From: Dipteris shenzhenensis
Lineage: Eukaryota; Polypodiophyta; Polypodiopsida; Gleicheniales
Direction: 5' to 3' (one strand)
Assembly: GCA_047967505.1 (NCBI GenBank)
Contig: CM106538.1
DNA length: 64,000 nucleotides
In this document: positions 21,954 through 33,598 of the stretch, in pieces
Layout of the letters: the number at the start of each line of letters is the position of its first letter
Numbering within the stretch: position 1 is the first letter of the stretch
The notes under the pieces: model-generated
Database searches by the model: none
Told to the model about the DNA's origin: nothing
What the model saw: the letters and a program-made list of their open reading frames with translations, nothing else
Translations under genes and position numbers: made by a program

Positions 21954-22612
21954 AGGCGGTTTCCCTACGTTCATAGAAGACATGAGGGTAATTAGCTCCT
22001 TGAATTGCTCGTGTTGAATCCTATTGTGAGCAAGACTAAAACTAAAAGGACACAAGAGGTGCATCCGTGCTTAAGATGTCTCCCATCTCAGGTTTTCGAA
22101 AGAGAGATTAAATGGTCATTACGGTGTCGCATCCTTCGTTGTGGTGAACGCTGTTTCATCTACTCCTTACTTACTGCTGGTATCGATGCTTCCTGGAGCC
22201 ATAGCCTACTTCTTGGTTGGTCTCCACCATGGAGTGAAACCTTTCATCTACTTTGTACTCACACTGTACCGTTTGCATGCTTGTGGTGGAGAGTCTCATG
22301 ATGACGGTTGCAAGTGTAGTTCCAGATTTTCTCTTCGGTATAATTATAGGAGCCGGTATTTAGGTGGGTTGGGAATATATATAGAAGTCGTATTACGTCA
22401 GAATTGATATACAAGTATAAAGAAATGCTCTTGATATCCCAGACTAACGAACATAAGTGATGACATCACGGCCCATAAGCTCGTTTGAAATGTGCTTACA
22501 GGGCATATTCATTCTCGATAATGGATTCTTCCGTCTACCTCATGATACTCTGAAACCCTTTTAGAGATACCCACTTTCATTCATGGCTTTTTACATGTAT
22601 GCAAATCAGTTT
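21950..22612 (+). pseudogene. ABCG (WBC-type) half-transporter fragment, three exons
   Basis: Plant ABCG half-transporters export lipids and other compounds across the plasma membrane. Only part of the transmembrane domain is present. Exon 1 encodes SIGGFPTFIEDMR and ends at 21,987. A 104-bp GT-AG intron follows (21,988-22,091). Exon 2 starts VFERE, shifts frame by one base, and continues LNGHYGVASFVVVNAVSSTP and LPGAIAYFLVGLHHGVKPF. Another shift near 22,268 leads to PDFLFGIIIGAGI, ending near 22,364. Exon 3 (22,502-22,612) encodes FRLPHDTLKPF, a stop, then RYPLSFMAFYMYANQ. The nucleotide-binding domain and the rest are missing. Two frameshifts and a stop make it non-functional. It lies 155 bp upstream of the left transposon copy and on the same strand as its transposase. 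Confidence 0.85.
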
Positions 22613-23298
22613 CATGGGATCCTCATCACTCCGTGGATGTTGGTTCAATTTTGTTCAGTCGCTGGTTGACTGTAAGATTTTGGAGTCTAATATGCACAAT
22701 TCAAAGTTGGGTTGCTCATCCATCGCTTAGGATTCCTCATTTACCTTACTCCTTCCCCTTTACCTTACATAAGCTCTCTAATAAGTGAAAAGGCAGTTTT
22801 GGGAATGACTCAACTAGAGTTTATAGCTTGCCTTCTACTAAGAGGATTTCTATTAATTGTCCCTTGGATTTATGCAGGTCACCAAGGAGACTCTCTGTTC
22901 GCTTTGTGCCTGGTTAGCAATCCAAAATCAAAACTATAATTGAAATAAAGGTATGATAGCTTTTCTTTCTCTGCTCAATAACCCATCTGTTGGCAAATTT
23001 TCGATAAGTTGATAAGTTTTTTTTGGGGGGGGGGTTTCTTCTTCACGTATGTTCGATGTAGTGTTGTCTTTTCATATAGTATGTCAATGTCATAACTTTT
23101 TTATTCTTGATATTACATGACTATTAGATATCGATGTAGTGTCGTATTTAGCCTTTAGACATAATATGTCAATCATCTGATTTGTAATGTAATATTTGAG
23201 TCAATTACTTGGGCCATGCATTTGCATGGTGCTTATCTTTCCGCATTGGATCGTATTACTCGATTATATGTGCGGTTAAGTAAGTAAGTCTGCATTTC

Positions 23299-23580
23299 AA
23301 CATTTGGTTGTAATATTCAACCTTTGATGTCGTTACAAGGACTCCTTTTCATTGTTTTGAAACTAGCTCGACACTTGGTCGTATCATTCGACTGTATGTG
23401 TCGTCTCTTGACCTTAGAAGAGTAATAGAATTCAACACTTTGTTGTTTATTTGACTTTTGGTGTTGTTCCTTAGATATATAATTTATAAAATAAGTAGGC
23501 TTTGACACTAGGTCGTTTATTTGGCTTTCAGTGTTGTCATAGCTTATTTCATAAAACAAATGTTTAAACTTTGACACAAT
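23299..23580. repeat. Array of imperfect palindromes, left copy
   Basis: Inverted counterpart of the array at 38,898-39,276. One unit (23,369-23,403) reads CGACACTTGGTCG, then ATCATTCGACTGTATGTGTCG, an imperfect inverted repeat. Four to five such units are visible. Confidence 0.8.
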
Positions 23581-23639
23581 TTACTAGAAGCTTACCTTGG
23601 ATCAACATTTTTCCATACTTCAATGGAGGGAGTATTGGA

Positions 23640-26600
23640 GACATGATGATGCAGCTACCCATGGATCAGATTTGTACACGGTTCTCAATGAACACACAAA
23701 GTCAAACTCTCATATCAAGTCGCTCATGACAAAAGATGAAAATCCAAAGGTAGCACTCACTGGCTTGCGAGGGCATCCTCGAAAGGATAAGGATCATGAT
23801 CCAAAGCAAAGATCTCTTAGCAACTTTTTGGTTTCAACAAAAACTAGAAGCCTAGGGACGAGTGCTTTCTCTGTTGATTAAAGTTTTAATAGAGAAAATG
23901 AATCTTCTTTTGTAAATTTTGACTTGCTATGTTGGGGCCTTTGGAGCCATGAGGTCAAAGTAGGTAACAAGTATGTCAAGATAAAGCCTTTCTTAGATGA
24001 TCAATGTGGCAGGAAGTATTGGTTTATAGAGCGTCATGTTACGGCAACGTTAAATAATGGATGTACTGATATTCATGTGGATGGATGCTTTTGTCACATA
24101 AGTTGCATACGCATTTCACAAGATGGGCAACCATTTAAAGGATTTACATGCCACCATTGCAAGGGGATAGTTAAACTTGCTCACTTTAGAATGAGATTGT
24201 ACAGAGAAGAGAAGGTTGAGAATAAGAGAGGAGATAGGGGTACCGGTTGTGGAAGAAGGCTAGATTATCTTACAAAGAGTGAGCTTAGAAATGCAAGTCT
24301 TTTTGCTAAAAGTCGAGTAAGACACCTTTCTAAGCAACTATGGTGGACAAAGTCTCAGGTTGCCATTCTTTCAGTAAGAGTCTACACTTTAAGAGAAGCT
24401 AGCATAGAGTCTCTCAATCGAAAGGATGTAAAACGATTTTGCAACAATATAATCGAAGCCCATAGATTGGAAAATTTTGGTGGTAAAGTTGCCTTATGGG
24501 ACTTTCTACAAGATGTTGCCACAAACATAATTAAGTCAAGTGCTAGACAAAGATATAGTGAGAACACAAAGGCAATATTTGAGGTTGCAAGAATGTGGGG
24601 AGGTCCAAGGTTACATGACTTCTTGAGTTCCAACCTCAATGGACCTTCTTTATCAACGAACAAAGCGAGGGCAAAGACTTGCTACTCAATTTGTACCTAG
24701 TATACATGGATATCTTTTTGATGCAATCACTAAAATTTATGAAAAAGAAAAAGAAAAGCATGGAATCATGTCAAGGATTCCCTTTATCATAGTGGAAGAT
24801 GAAACTACAATAAAGAAGTGGATAAGGTAGCCTCCTTTTTCTCTAAATTATTTTCATAATCTAAATCTTGTTTTTGAATGCAAGAGGATTGCATATGATC
24901 TTACAGACTTCTGCTTACTATTGCTTGTAGGTGGAATCCAAAGGATGACATGCTTGTGGGTTTTGATGGATATAAAGTAGATGATCATGAGTGCATGACT
25001 ACATGCATGATCAAAGGGGGAGAAGGACAAAAAGGATATGATCAGATTATTGATGCATTTCAAAATTGTGTCATTGGTGGACGTGTAAGAGTTTTTCTTG
25101 CCAATCCATTGCATGATGCACTCCCATGCTTGGTTCTTGCACTTCATTGCACTTGTGGCCGATTTGATGCAAATTTTGTTCGCAAGCAATGGGATGCTAT
25201 TTTAAACTTATGGAATGAGAAGCTAAAGACCACGGTTGGTCCAATTATTGGACATGCATCTAATGGTGATAGTCGGCGAAGAATATTGATGATCTCCGAT
25301 TATCTAGATAAAAGAGATAGTAGATTTGGGATAAAATGGGATGGATGGCCTCTCTCAGCAAAAGTTTTAGAAAATCAAGTTTTTGGACTGCATGATCAAG
25401 ATTTTGTACATAATGGAAAAAAGTTAGTCAATATTCTTGACAAGCCTAAGTGTCAATTGTCTATTGGCAATGTTTGGATCACCTTAAATCATGTCATTGT
25501 TGTGTATGATGCTTTTTCTATCGACAAGCATATGCTAAGGGAGGGAGACATTAGGCGAGATGACCACCAAAATTGGGCGAGAGCTCAAAGAATATGCAAT
25601 AGACAAGTGCAATGATGCTTGGGAGAATTGGCAAACAATGGAATTCTTAGAAAAGAGAGGAGCATGCTAGGAACACAAGCTTATCTTGAAATTGCTGGAG
25701 AGTACATCGACATCTTCTTATCTCCACATTTGAATCTTGTGGATCGAGTCTATATTGCGGGCAAAGTCTCTTTTTTCTTTCAAATTTGGAGGTCTTGGAT
25801 TTTTCATCATGCCAACTATACATTGAATAGAAACTTCATAACTAAGGAAGCTTTCTTAAATGTGCAACTCTCATGCGATTTTGTGGTCCTACTGTGATCA
25901 AGTACTTTAGAGAATTTTGTCTAGGCCTAAGGTGTCCTTTACATCTTACAGGTTTAGATGCAATTGAAATCTTCTACAGCAAGATTGGAAGCATGGTGGG
26001 ATAAGAACGCGGTTATGACTTGATGGATATGCTACATAGTGCAGGTAGTATGAATAGGCTTGCACACTTTGAATGAAAAGAGGATTGTCCTCTATTTACA
26101 AGGGCACATAAGAAGCAAGAACATGTTTGGAGAGAATTGAATCTCAAAGAGAACATGTGAGAAGCTAATCTAGGGGACTATGAGTGTGTGTCAACTGATG
26201 ATAAAATCATCGAAGCATTGAAGAAGGGACTAAAAAGTGCTCAAGAAAGGTGTGAAAGTTTGTGTAGGGTGAGAATATGAAGTGGTGGATGGAACCTTGG
26301 TCAAATGGATTTACAAATGCATATTCACAAGAATCTGATTCTGAAGAAGAAGACCAATGTCAAGCAAATCATGTGTCAGAAATAGATGATAATGACAACG
26401 ATGCCTCCATACGTGAAATCAGACATGTGGTGGATTCTCTCCTAGATGAACAAGAAGCAGTGAGCCCAGTTGTTACCATTGATGGTAAAACTCTCTTCAA
26501 GTCCACATTGGTAAGCCAACTTAATGGAAATCCCACACTCTCTAAAGATAGACTCACAAGGGTTCGCCAAGGAGTATACTACTCTAAGGAAGATATACCT

Positions 26601-27023
26601 CTTGCTACATCAAATGAGAACCTATTTGGAATAGGTTCCGATTGTGCCGCATTCTTTCACGAAGGACACAAAACAAGGAAAAGCAAAAGGAAATGCAATC
26701 CAAGATCTTTGCAAAAAAAGAAAACACAAGCTATATGGTACCTTGGACGAGTTCAAAAAATGAGGAAGGTTGGTGGGGGGTATGTAGAATATAAAAGAGG
26801 GTTCAACCTTTCAGATAGACCTTTTGGAGTAGAAGTCCAGCTTGGGTGGTATCAAACAGCAAACGGTTCAAGATGCTTCACATATGACCTTAGAGACCTT
26901 GACATGATAAATATTGAGAGCGTAATTGCATTGGCAAACCTCACCTATGAGTGTAATAGCAATAAGTATACTTTAGATGAGAATGATTGGAATGTATTCA
27001 ATGACTTTGTAAAGGGGCATTAA
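23640..27023 (+). pseudogene. Transposase-like gene of the left copy
   Basis: Two exons separated by a 104-bp intron (24,827-24,930). Exon 1 includes a Lys/Arg-rich ALTGLRGHPRKDKDHD stretch, then the Cys/His-containing HVDGCFCHISCIRISQDG and TCHHCKGIVKLAH, and MWGGPRLHDFLSSNLNGP. Exon 2 includes VGFDGYKVDDHE, GHASNGDSRRR, HNGKKLVN, a DAIEIFYSKIG counterpart, an acidic stretch and a C-terminal domain (IWYLGRVQKMRKVGGGYVE, FNDFVKGH). Stops lie at about 23,879, 25,613 and 25,894. Further shifts occur to about 26,280. The region corresponding to the N terminus of the right copy is deleted. Asp and Glu in GFDG, NGD and EIF are candidate DDE residues (inference). Confidence 0.75.
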
Positions 27024-28243
27024 ACACACTTGGTAGGGGCTTCTTTGTAATCTTTCTAATATGATAAAAGCTTTATTACAATTATTACTATGCGCTGAGT
27101 TTAGTTTGATTTGTCTTGATGGATTTTTTAAATTATTTTTTTGCAAGACCTTGAATCACAGAAGTGGATGATTTGCAACTGCCTAGGTACTTTTGTTTAT
27201 ATATATGCCATAAAGCAAGTTTGAAAATGCTATTTTAGCATCGGGTACAACAAGATGTTGTATGAATGTAGCCTCTATGGTTTTAATACCATGGTTTGAT
27301 ATGACTTAGTAAGGGTTTTCATGGAAGAAAAAAAGTGGAAAGGTCTTCTATAAATGTGACAAAGAAGAATGATATTTCCATCTTTTGCTTCTCTAATAAT
27401 CAAGACATGGAAAAAGTGGCAAGGCCAATCGTGAATGTGGCCGAAAGCATGGTGTTTTAGTTTTCTCTTCTCTACTCCTTCTCTAACAATAAAGACATGG
27501 AAGAAATTACTAAGTCTCAGATATACATTGTTTAAACAAGTTTCCAATCTTTCACATAAGAAAGCTCTAGACGTTTGTATTTGGCAAGAAATAAATATTA
27601 TATATCGTCATTGAATGCTTTGTAAAATTGGCTAATCTATCATCCCTTCTCCTAGCTGAAACACCCATACATATGGTTTTGTAAAAAATTGAAAGATATA
27701 AAGCATTTATAAAAGCTCCCAATATTTCATGTAGTATTTTTATAAAGGTTGTTTCTTGAGCTCTTTACGTGTTTCAAGTGACTTTTGCACAATTCTTTGC
27801 TTTTGGTGTATGGCACACATGATTTGTCTTGTTTGATATTTGTTCCTCTTAATTTTTGCACTATGTCTTTATTCTTTGTTTCTCTTGCCTTATGGCATCA
27901 TCAAGACACAAACCCATCTTAAACTTATGCATTGCCCATTATTACAGTCGGTACCTCAATTTTTTGTGTGTAGATTCAAATAATGCAGGTGATGTAGAGA
28001 TCTTGCATTCTAAATATCTCATCCTATCTAAAGGGACTCCAAAAGTAGTAGTGTATGACTCACATAAGGACTTTTAAAATTCCTCTAGGAAAATAAATAT
28101 ACTTACAAAAGGGGATTTATAAATTTTCCCAAAATTTACAGAGGGGATACTAGGAAATACTACAAATAGGTTACATAGGGATTTAGAAAAGAACCCTTGA
28201 ACACACGTGATATAGACATATTACACTAAGTGACCCCCCCAAG

Positions 28244-29157
28244 AATTTTGGTGTTTTATTTTTTGCCAAAATAGACAGTGTCTTCTCACTTCCTATTATG
28301 GGAAACCTTGCTTTAAGCTTGATGCAAGAAATTGGATAGAATTTCACAAAATTCATATTCTGATACCACAACTTTTTTAGATGGTGCAAAAAGGCATGAT
28401 ATCCATCTAAATCATGCCTTGTCATTTGATTTGATATGTAACATTATTTATATTTGACAATCAAAAGATTCAGGGATGTTAAAAACTCATCTTTTGGGCT
28501 AAAACAATCAAATGTTGACATCTTGCAAAAATACAAGGATGTGAAAATGTCTAAACAGGGTCATATTACATATCAAATCAAATGGCAAGGTGTGCTTTAG
28601 ATGATTATCATGTCTTTGTGCACCATCTAGTAAAGTTTAATGCACAAAAATATGAATTTGTGGTCACTTTTTTGCATTGGTAAGATTAGTGGGAGGTAAG
28701 AATAAATCATTAGGGAAGGATATTTTTGCAGTAACAAAGAAACATGGGCTTTGTTCCAAGAGTGAAAATAGTTAAAAAAGCTAAGCAATTACTTTGCATG
28801 GAATCTAGACTAATCCATGCAAGGAGTCCTTGGAAACACCCCACTTATGTGGAAGGTTGCATTGATGATCTCAATTACTCTAGTGGAAAGAGAGTACTTG
28901 ATTGCAGTAGGGTTTGTCTTTGATACAAACAATGACATGGAAATTAAACATACAAACTGGTTCATGGAAAATGTTAAATTAGTGTTAGTGGCTTTAAAGT
29001 TATATGCATATTTAACCTTCTAGCATTGAGGAAACATATAGACTTTTGAATAAGTTATTATTTTTTGCTACTAAAATGGGGGATTTATAAATCTTTTATT
29101 GTTTTAACCGCTCGCTTTTTTTGGCTTGCTTGCTTTTTGTCACTCGCTTTTTGGTAA
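28244..29157. other. Non-coding spacer with a fold-back
   Basis: Between the left transposon and the satellite. It holds an inverted repeat, arms about 28,371-28,446 and 28,563-28,636 (TTTGATTTGATATGTAA against TTACATATCAAATCAAA), separated by about 115 bp. The rest has no recognised gene. Short ORFs at 28,817-29,023 have no supporting features. Confidence 0.6.
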
Positions 29158-29290
29158 TCCTCTCCTTGTGGATTTCCTCGATCCACATCCTCGCATCATG
29201 TAGTCCACATCCTAGGGTGGCTACTTTATTACATTCCTATACCATACTTTAGCATCTAATTATGTGCTCATGGCACCATATTCCTCAACA
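29158..29290 (-). mobile_element. Copia LTR fragment
   Basis: The reverse complement starts TGTTGAGGAATATGGTGCC at 29,290 and follows the LTR at 7,671 through GTAGCCACCCTAGGATGTGG to about 29,158. Only the first ~130 bp of the LTR is present. Satellite sequence abuts its outer end directly. Confidence 0.8.
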
Positions 29291-31999
29291 ACTTGATCTA
29301 ATTAACACCCATGAAATTTTTCATAGCGATATTATACTTTCCATTCCACTCCCATTCCTTGATGGCCCACATATGCGATTTTCCTGCACCTACACATGGC
29401 ATGTGTGCATAAATGGAAGTTGCGCATGCCCACCCACCTAGACGTTTCCCAATCAACACCAAACTTTTAAAGGACGTAAAAATTACTCTAATTAACACTT
29501 TCACAAGGCTGCATGGCCATTTGACACTCGACCATTCCATGATGGCCCATAGATGTAAACTTCATACATTATGCACCATGCAAGTGCACAAAAGGGGAAT
29601 TTCTCATGTCCACCCACATAGATGTTCTCCAATCGATATGAAACTTTGTGAGGAAATGATACCTTTCATAATTACAACCCGTGAAAATTTTGATGGCCAT
29701 CTGACATTTGAACATTCCATGATGATCCACAAATGGGAATTTTATGCACCATGTATGTGCACAGATGGGGAATTTTCCATGCGCATCCACCCAAATGTTC
29801 CCCTATCGAGAGGAAAATTTTCAAGGACATGAAAATTACTCCAATTAACACCTATGAAAAGTTTCATGGCTATCTAAAACTTTGGACATTCCATGATGGT
29901 CCACAAATGTGATTTTCATGCACTTGCACACCACGCATGTGCACAAATGGGGAGCTTTGCATGCCCACCATTGAGCTAGATTTTCCTTGATTAATGCCAA
30001 AAGTTGTGTGAATTTGAAACATAATCTATTTAACATTTTTGCAAACTTGCATAGCCATTTGACACTTGTGACCATTCCATGATGGTGTACACATGTAAAT
30101 TTCATGTGCCTAAACACCATGCATGTGTACAAATGGGGAATTTTTCATGTTGACTTGCCCGCATGTTTTCCAACATTATGAAACTTTGCAAAGACATGAA
30201 ATATACTCTAGCTAGCACATGTGCAAAGTGGCATCGCCATCTGACACTTGAACATTCCATGATGATCCACACATATGAATTTCATGCACTTATGCACCAT
30301 GCTTGTACCCAAGTGGAGAATTTTGCATGCCCATTGACCCACATGTTTCCCGATTGACATGAAACTTTGTAATGACACAAAACCTATTCTAATTAACACC
30401 CATGCAAAGTTTCATGGCCATCTTTGACTTGACCATTTCATGATGGTCCACACATGCAAATTTCATGCACTTATGCATAATGCATGTGCAAAAATGGGGA
30501 ATTTTGCATGCCCACCCACCCAGGTGTTTTCCTGTTGATATGAAACTTTACAAGGACATGGAACCTACTCTAGTTAAACCTGTGAAAAGTTTCATGGTGG
30601 CCATATGACACTTGGACTATCCATGCTGGCCCACATATGAAAATTTCATGCACTTATGCACCATCATGTGCATAATTTATGAGGAGTTTTGTGTGCTCTT
30701 CGACCCAAATGTTTCCTAATCACACAAAACTTTGTTTGGCACTTGACCATTCCATGATGGTCCACAGGTGCAAATTCATGCACCTATGCACATGTCCACC
30801 CACCCAATTGTTTCACTATCAACACAAAACTTTGGAACAACATGAAAATTACTCTAATTAACACCCATGCAAATTTTCATGTCCATTTGACACTTGATAT
30901 TCCATGGTTATGTGATTTTCATGCACTTATGCACCACACATGTGCACAAATGGGAAATTGTGCATTCCACCCACCCATATGTTTCCCATTCAACATGAAA
31001 CTTTGTGAGAATATGAAACTTAATCTAGTTCACACTAGTGTAAGGTTGCATGGCCACCTAAAATTTGACCATTCCATGATGGTCCACATATGCAAATTTC
31101 ATGCACTATGCACCATGCATGTGCATGAAATGCCCACCCACCCAGATCTTCTCCCATTGATATGAAAATTTGTGAGGACATGAAACCTACTCTACTTATG
31201 ACTCATGTAAAGTCCGTGTCCATTGGACACTTGAGCATTCCATGATGGTTTTAGATGGGAATTTCATGCACCTATGCACCATGCATGTGCACAAATGGGG
31301 AATTTTGCATGCGCATCCATCCACGTATTCTGCTACTAACAAAGAACTTTGCAAGGACATGAAACTTACGTAATCAACACCAATACAAGTTTGAATGGCT
31401 ATGGAACACTTTGGACATTCTATGATGGTCCACAGATGCAATTTACATGCACCTATGCACCACGCATGTGCATAAATCGGGAGTTTTGCATGCCCATCAA
31501 CCAAGATGTTTTCCAATCCATATGAAAATTTGTACAAAACATGAAACTTTCTCTAATTAACACCCACAAAAAATTGCATGTCCATCTACCACTTGAAAAT
31601 TCCATGATGGTCCACCATGCATGTGCACAAATGGTAAATGTCACATGCCCACTCACCTAGATGTTTTTTAATTGATATTAAACTTTGTGAGGACATGAAA
31701 CCTACTCTACTTAACAAACGTGCAAATTTTTATGGCCATCGAATACTTGAGCATTCCATGATGGTCCAAATACTTGAATTTCATGCACTTATGCAGTGTG
31801 CACCATGCATGTGCATAAATATGGAGAATTTTGCATGCCCATCGACTCAGGTGTATCCCCATGGACATGAAATTTTGCATTTCCATATATTGCTTGGCCA
31901 TTCCATGATGGTCCACATGTGGGAATTTCATACACATATGCACCATGCATGTGCAAAAGGAACTTTTGCATTCCCACCCATCCAGATTTTTTTCGAGTG

Positions 32000-32345
32000 A
32001 TATGCAATGGTTTTGATGGTTCTTAAGCCTCACTGTAGAGGAAGGTCTACTAGTATCAATATTCTTTATGCTTTTTATGTAGAAGAGGACCTTGTAGAGA
32101 TAGTTTTAAAGATTTGGATTTCTCATATATAGGGTGGACTGTCATCTCCTTCACATGTGGCAATAGCCCTTTCTCATATTATTGATTTTTATCATTCGAT
32201 TGCTAGCAACATGGAACGAGAGATTATCAGATAGGATATTGATATTCGCTAGTAGTTGGCAGTCCTACAGAGAGGGAAGAGTTGATACAACATATAGATG
32301 CTTGGATACAGGATTGCCTTGTTGGAGCAAGGGCTCATCAATAGA
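32000..32345. other. Non-satellite insert within the satellite array
   Basis: About 340 bp between TTTTGATGGTTCTTAAGCC and AAGTTTGCCAAAGAATC bear no resemblance to the monomer and interrupt one. I see no terminal repeats or coding domain. Confidence 0.5.
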
Positions 32346-32628
32346 GATATAAGTTTGCCAAAGAATCACCTATGCACCATGCATGTGCACAATGGGAAAA
32401 TTTGCATGCCCATTGACCCAGATGTTTCCCAATCAACAAAAAACTTTGCAAGGACATGAAAATTACTCTAATTAAAAGGGCCATCTGACACTTGAACATT
32501 CCATGATGGTCCACACATGCGAATTTCATGCACTATGCACCATGAATGTGCACGAATGGGGCTTGCCCATCCACCCAAATATTCCCCTATCAACACAAAA
32601 CTTTGTGAGGACATGTGACTTACTCTAA

Positions 32629-32636
32629 CTTACACT
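32629..32636. repeat. Target-site duplication CTTACACT, left
   Basis: Identical to 44,806-44,813. The satellite continues in phase from the left flank to the right flank once the element and one duplicate are removed. Confidence 0.95.
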
Positions 32637-33598
32637 CTCGGGGGGGTCACTTAGTGTAATATGTCTATATCACGTGCATGCAAGGGTTCTTTTCTAAATC
32701 CCTATGTAACCTATTTGTAGTATTTCCTAGTATCCCCTCTGTAAATTTTGGGAAATTTTATAAATCCCCTTCTGTAAGTATATTTATTTTCCTAGAGGAA
32801 TTTTAAAAGTCCTTATGTGAGTCATACACTACTACTTTTGGAGTCCCTTTAGGTAGGATGAGATATTTAAACTGCAAGATCTCTACATCACCTGCATTAT
32901 TTGAATCTACACACAAAAAATTGAGGTACTGACTGCAATAATGGGCAATGCATAAGTTTAAGATGGGTTTGTGTCTTGATGATGCCATAAGGCAAGAGAA
33001 ACAAAGAATAAAGACATGTGTGCAAAAATTAAGAGGAACAAATATCAAACAAGACAAATCATGTGTGCCGTACACCAAGAGCAAAGAATTGTGCAAAGTC
33101 ACTTGAAACACGTAAAGAGCTCAAGAAACAACCTTTATAAAAATACTACATGAAAGATTGGGAGCTTTTATAAATGCTTTATATCTTTCAATTTTTTACA
33201 AAACCATATGTATGGGTGTTTTAGCTAGGAGAAGGGATGATAGATTAGCCAATTTTACAAAGCATTCAATGACGATATTTAATATTTATTTCTTGCCAAA
33301 TACAAACATCCACTAAGTCATATCAAACCATGGTATTAAAACCATAGAGGCTACATTCATACAACATCTTGTTGTACCCGATGCCAAAATAGCATTTTTA
33401 AACTTGCTTAATGGCATTCATATAAACAAAAGTACCCAGGCGGTTGCAAATCATCCACTTCTGTGATTCAAGGTCCTGCAAAAAAATAATTTAAAAAATC
33501 CATCAAGAGAAATCAAACTAAACTCTGTGCATAGTAATAATCGTAATAAAGCTTTTATCATATTAGAAAGATAACAAAGAAGCCCCTACCAAGTGCAT

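Larger units (their letters stand above)
22768..28243 (+). mobile_element. Left copy of the large DNA transposon (partial)
   Basis: It matches the right element in inverted orientation from AAGCTCTCTAATAAGT at about 22,768 to the terminal GTGACCCCCCCAAG at 28,230-28,243. There the last bases differ from the CGAG of the intact end. A gap relative to the right copy lies at about 23,581-23,640: some 2 kb corresponding to 37.0-39.0 kb is missing and replaced by about 55 bp of other sequence. The other TIR was not found upstream, so the copy is 5'-truncated, or its end lies beyond recognisable homology. No target duplication can be shown. Confidence 0.85.
29300..32636. repeat. Satellite array, ~180-bp monomer, about 17 copies
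   Basis: The anchor TTCCATGATGG and variants recur near 29,355, 29,536, 29,718, 29,890, 30,076, 30,258, 30,437, 30,619, 30,748, 30,899, 31,072, 31,240, 31,421, 31,601, 31,756, 31,903 and 32,499. Full monomers are 170-186 bp and some are shortened to 130-155. The consensus includes CCATGCATGTGCACAAATGG, TTTTGCATGCCCACCCACCC and ACTCTAATTAACACCCATGC. All monomers have the same orientation. Divergence is considerable. The array resumes at 44,806 after the large transposon. Long ORFs on both strands here are repeat artefacts. Confidence 0.9.

Noticed and set aside
21950-22612. A functional ABCG gene
   Set aside because: Two frameshifts, an in-frame stop, and no nucleotide-binding domain.
23020-23045. 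Poly-G run as the missing outer TIR of the left copy
   Set aside because: The same run is present inside the right copy (about 39,539-39,557), so it is internal sequence, and GTCAC does not follow.
29413-32033. Several ORFs of 90-140 codons on both strands
   Set aside because: They arise from the ~180-bp satellite monomer and recur with it on opposite strands. No protein-like conservation beyond the DNA repeat.
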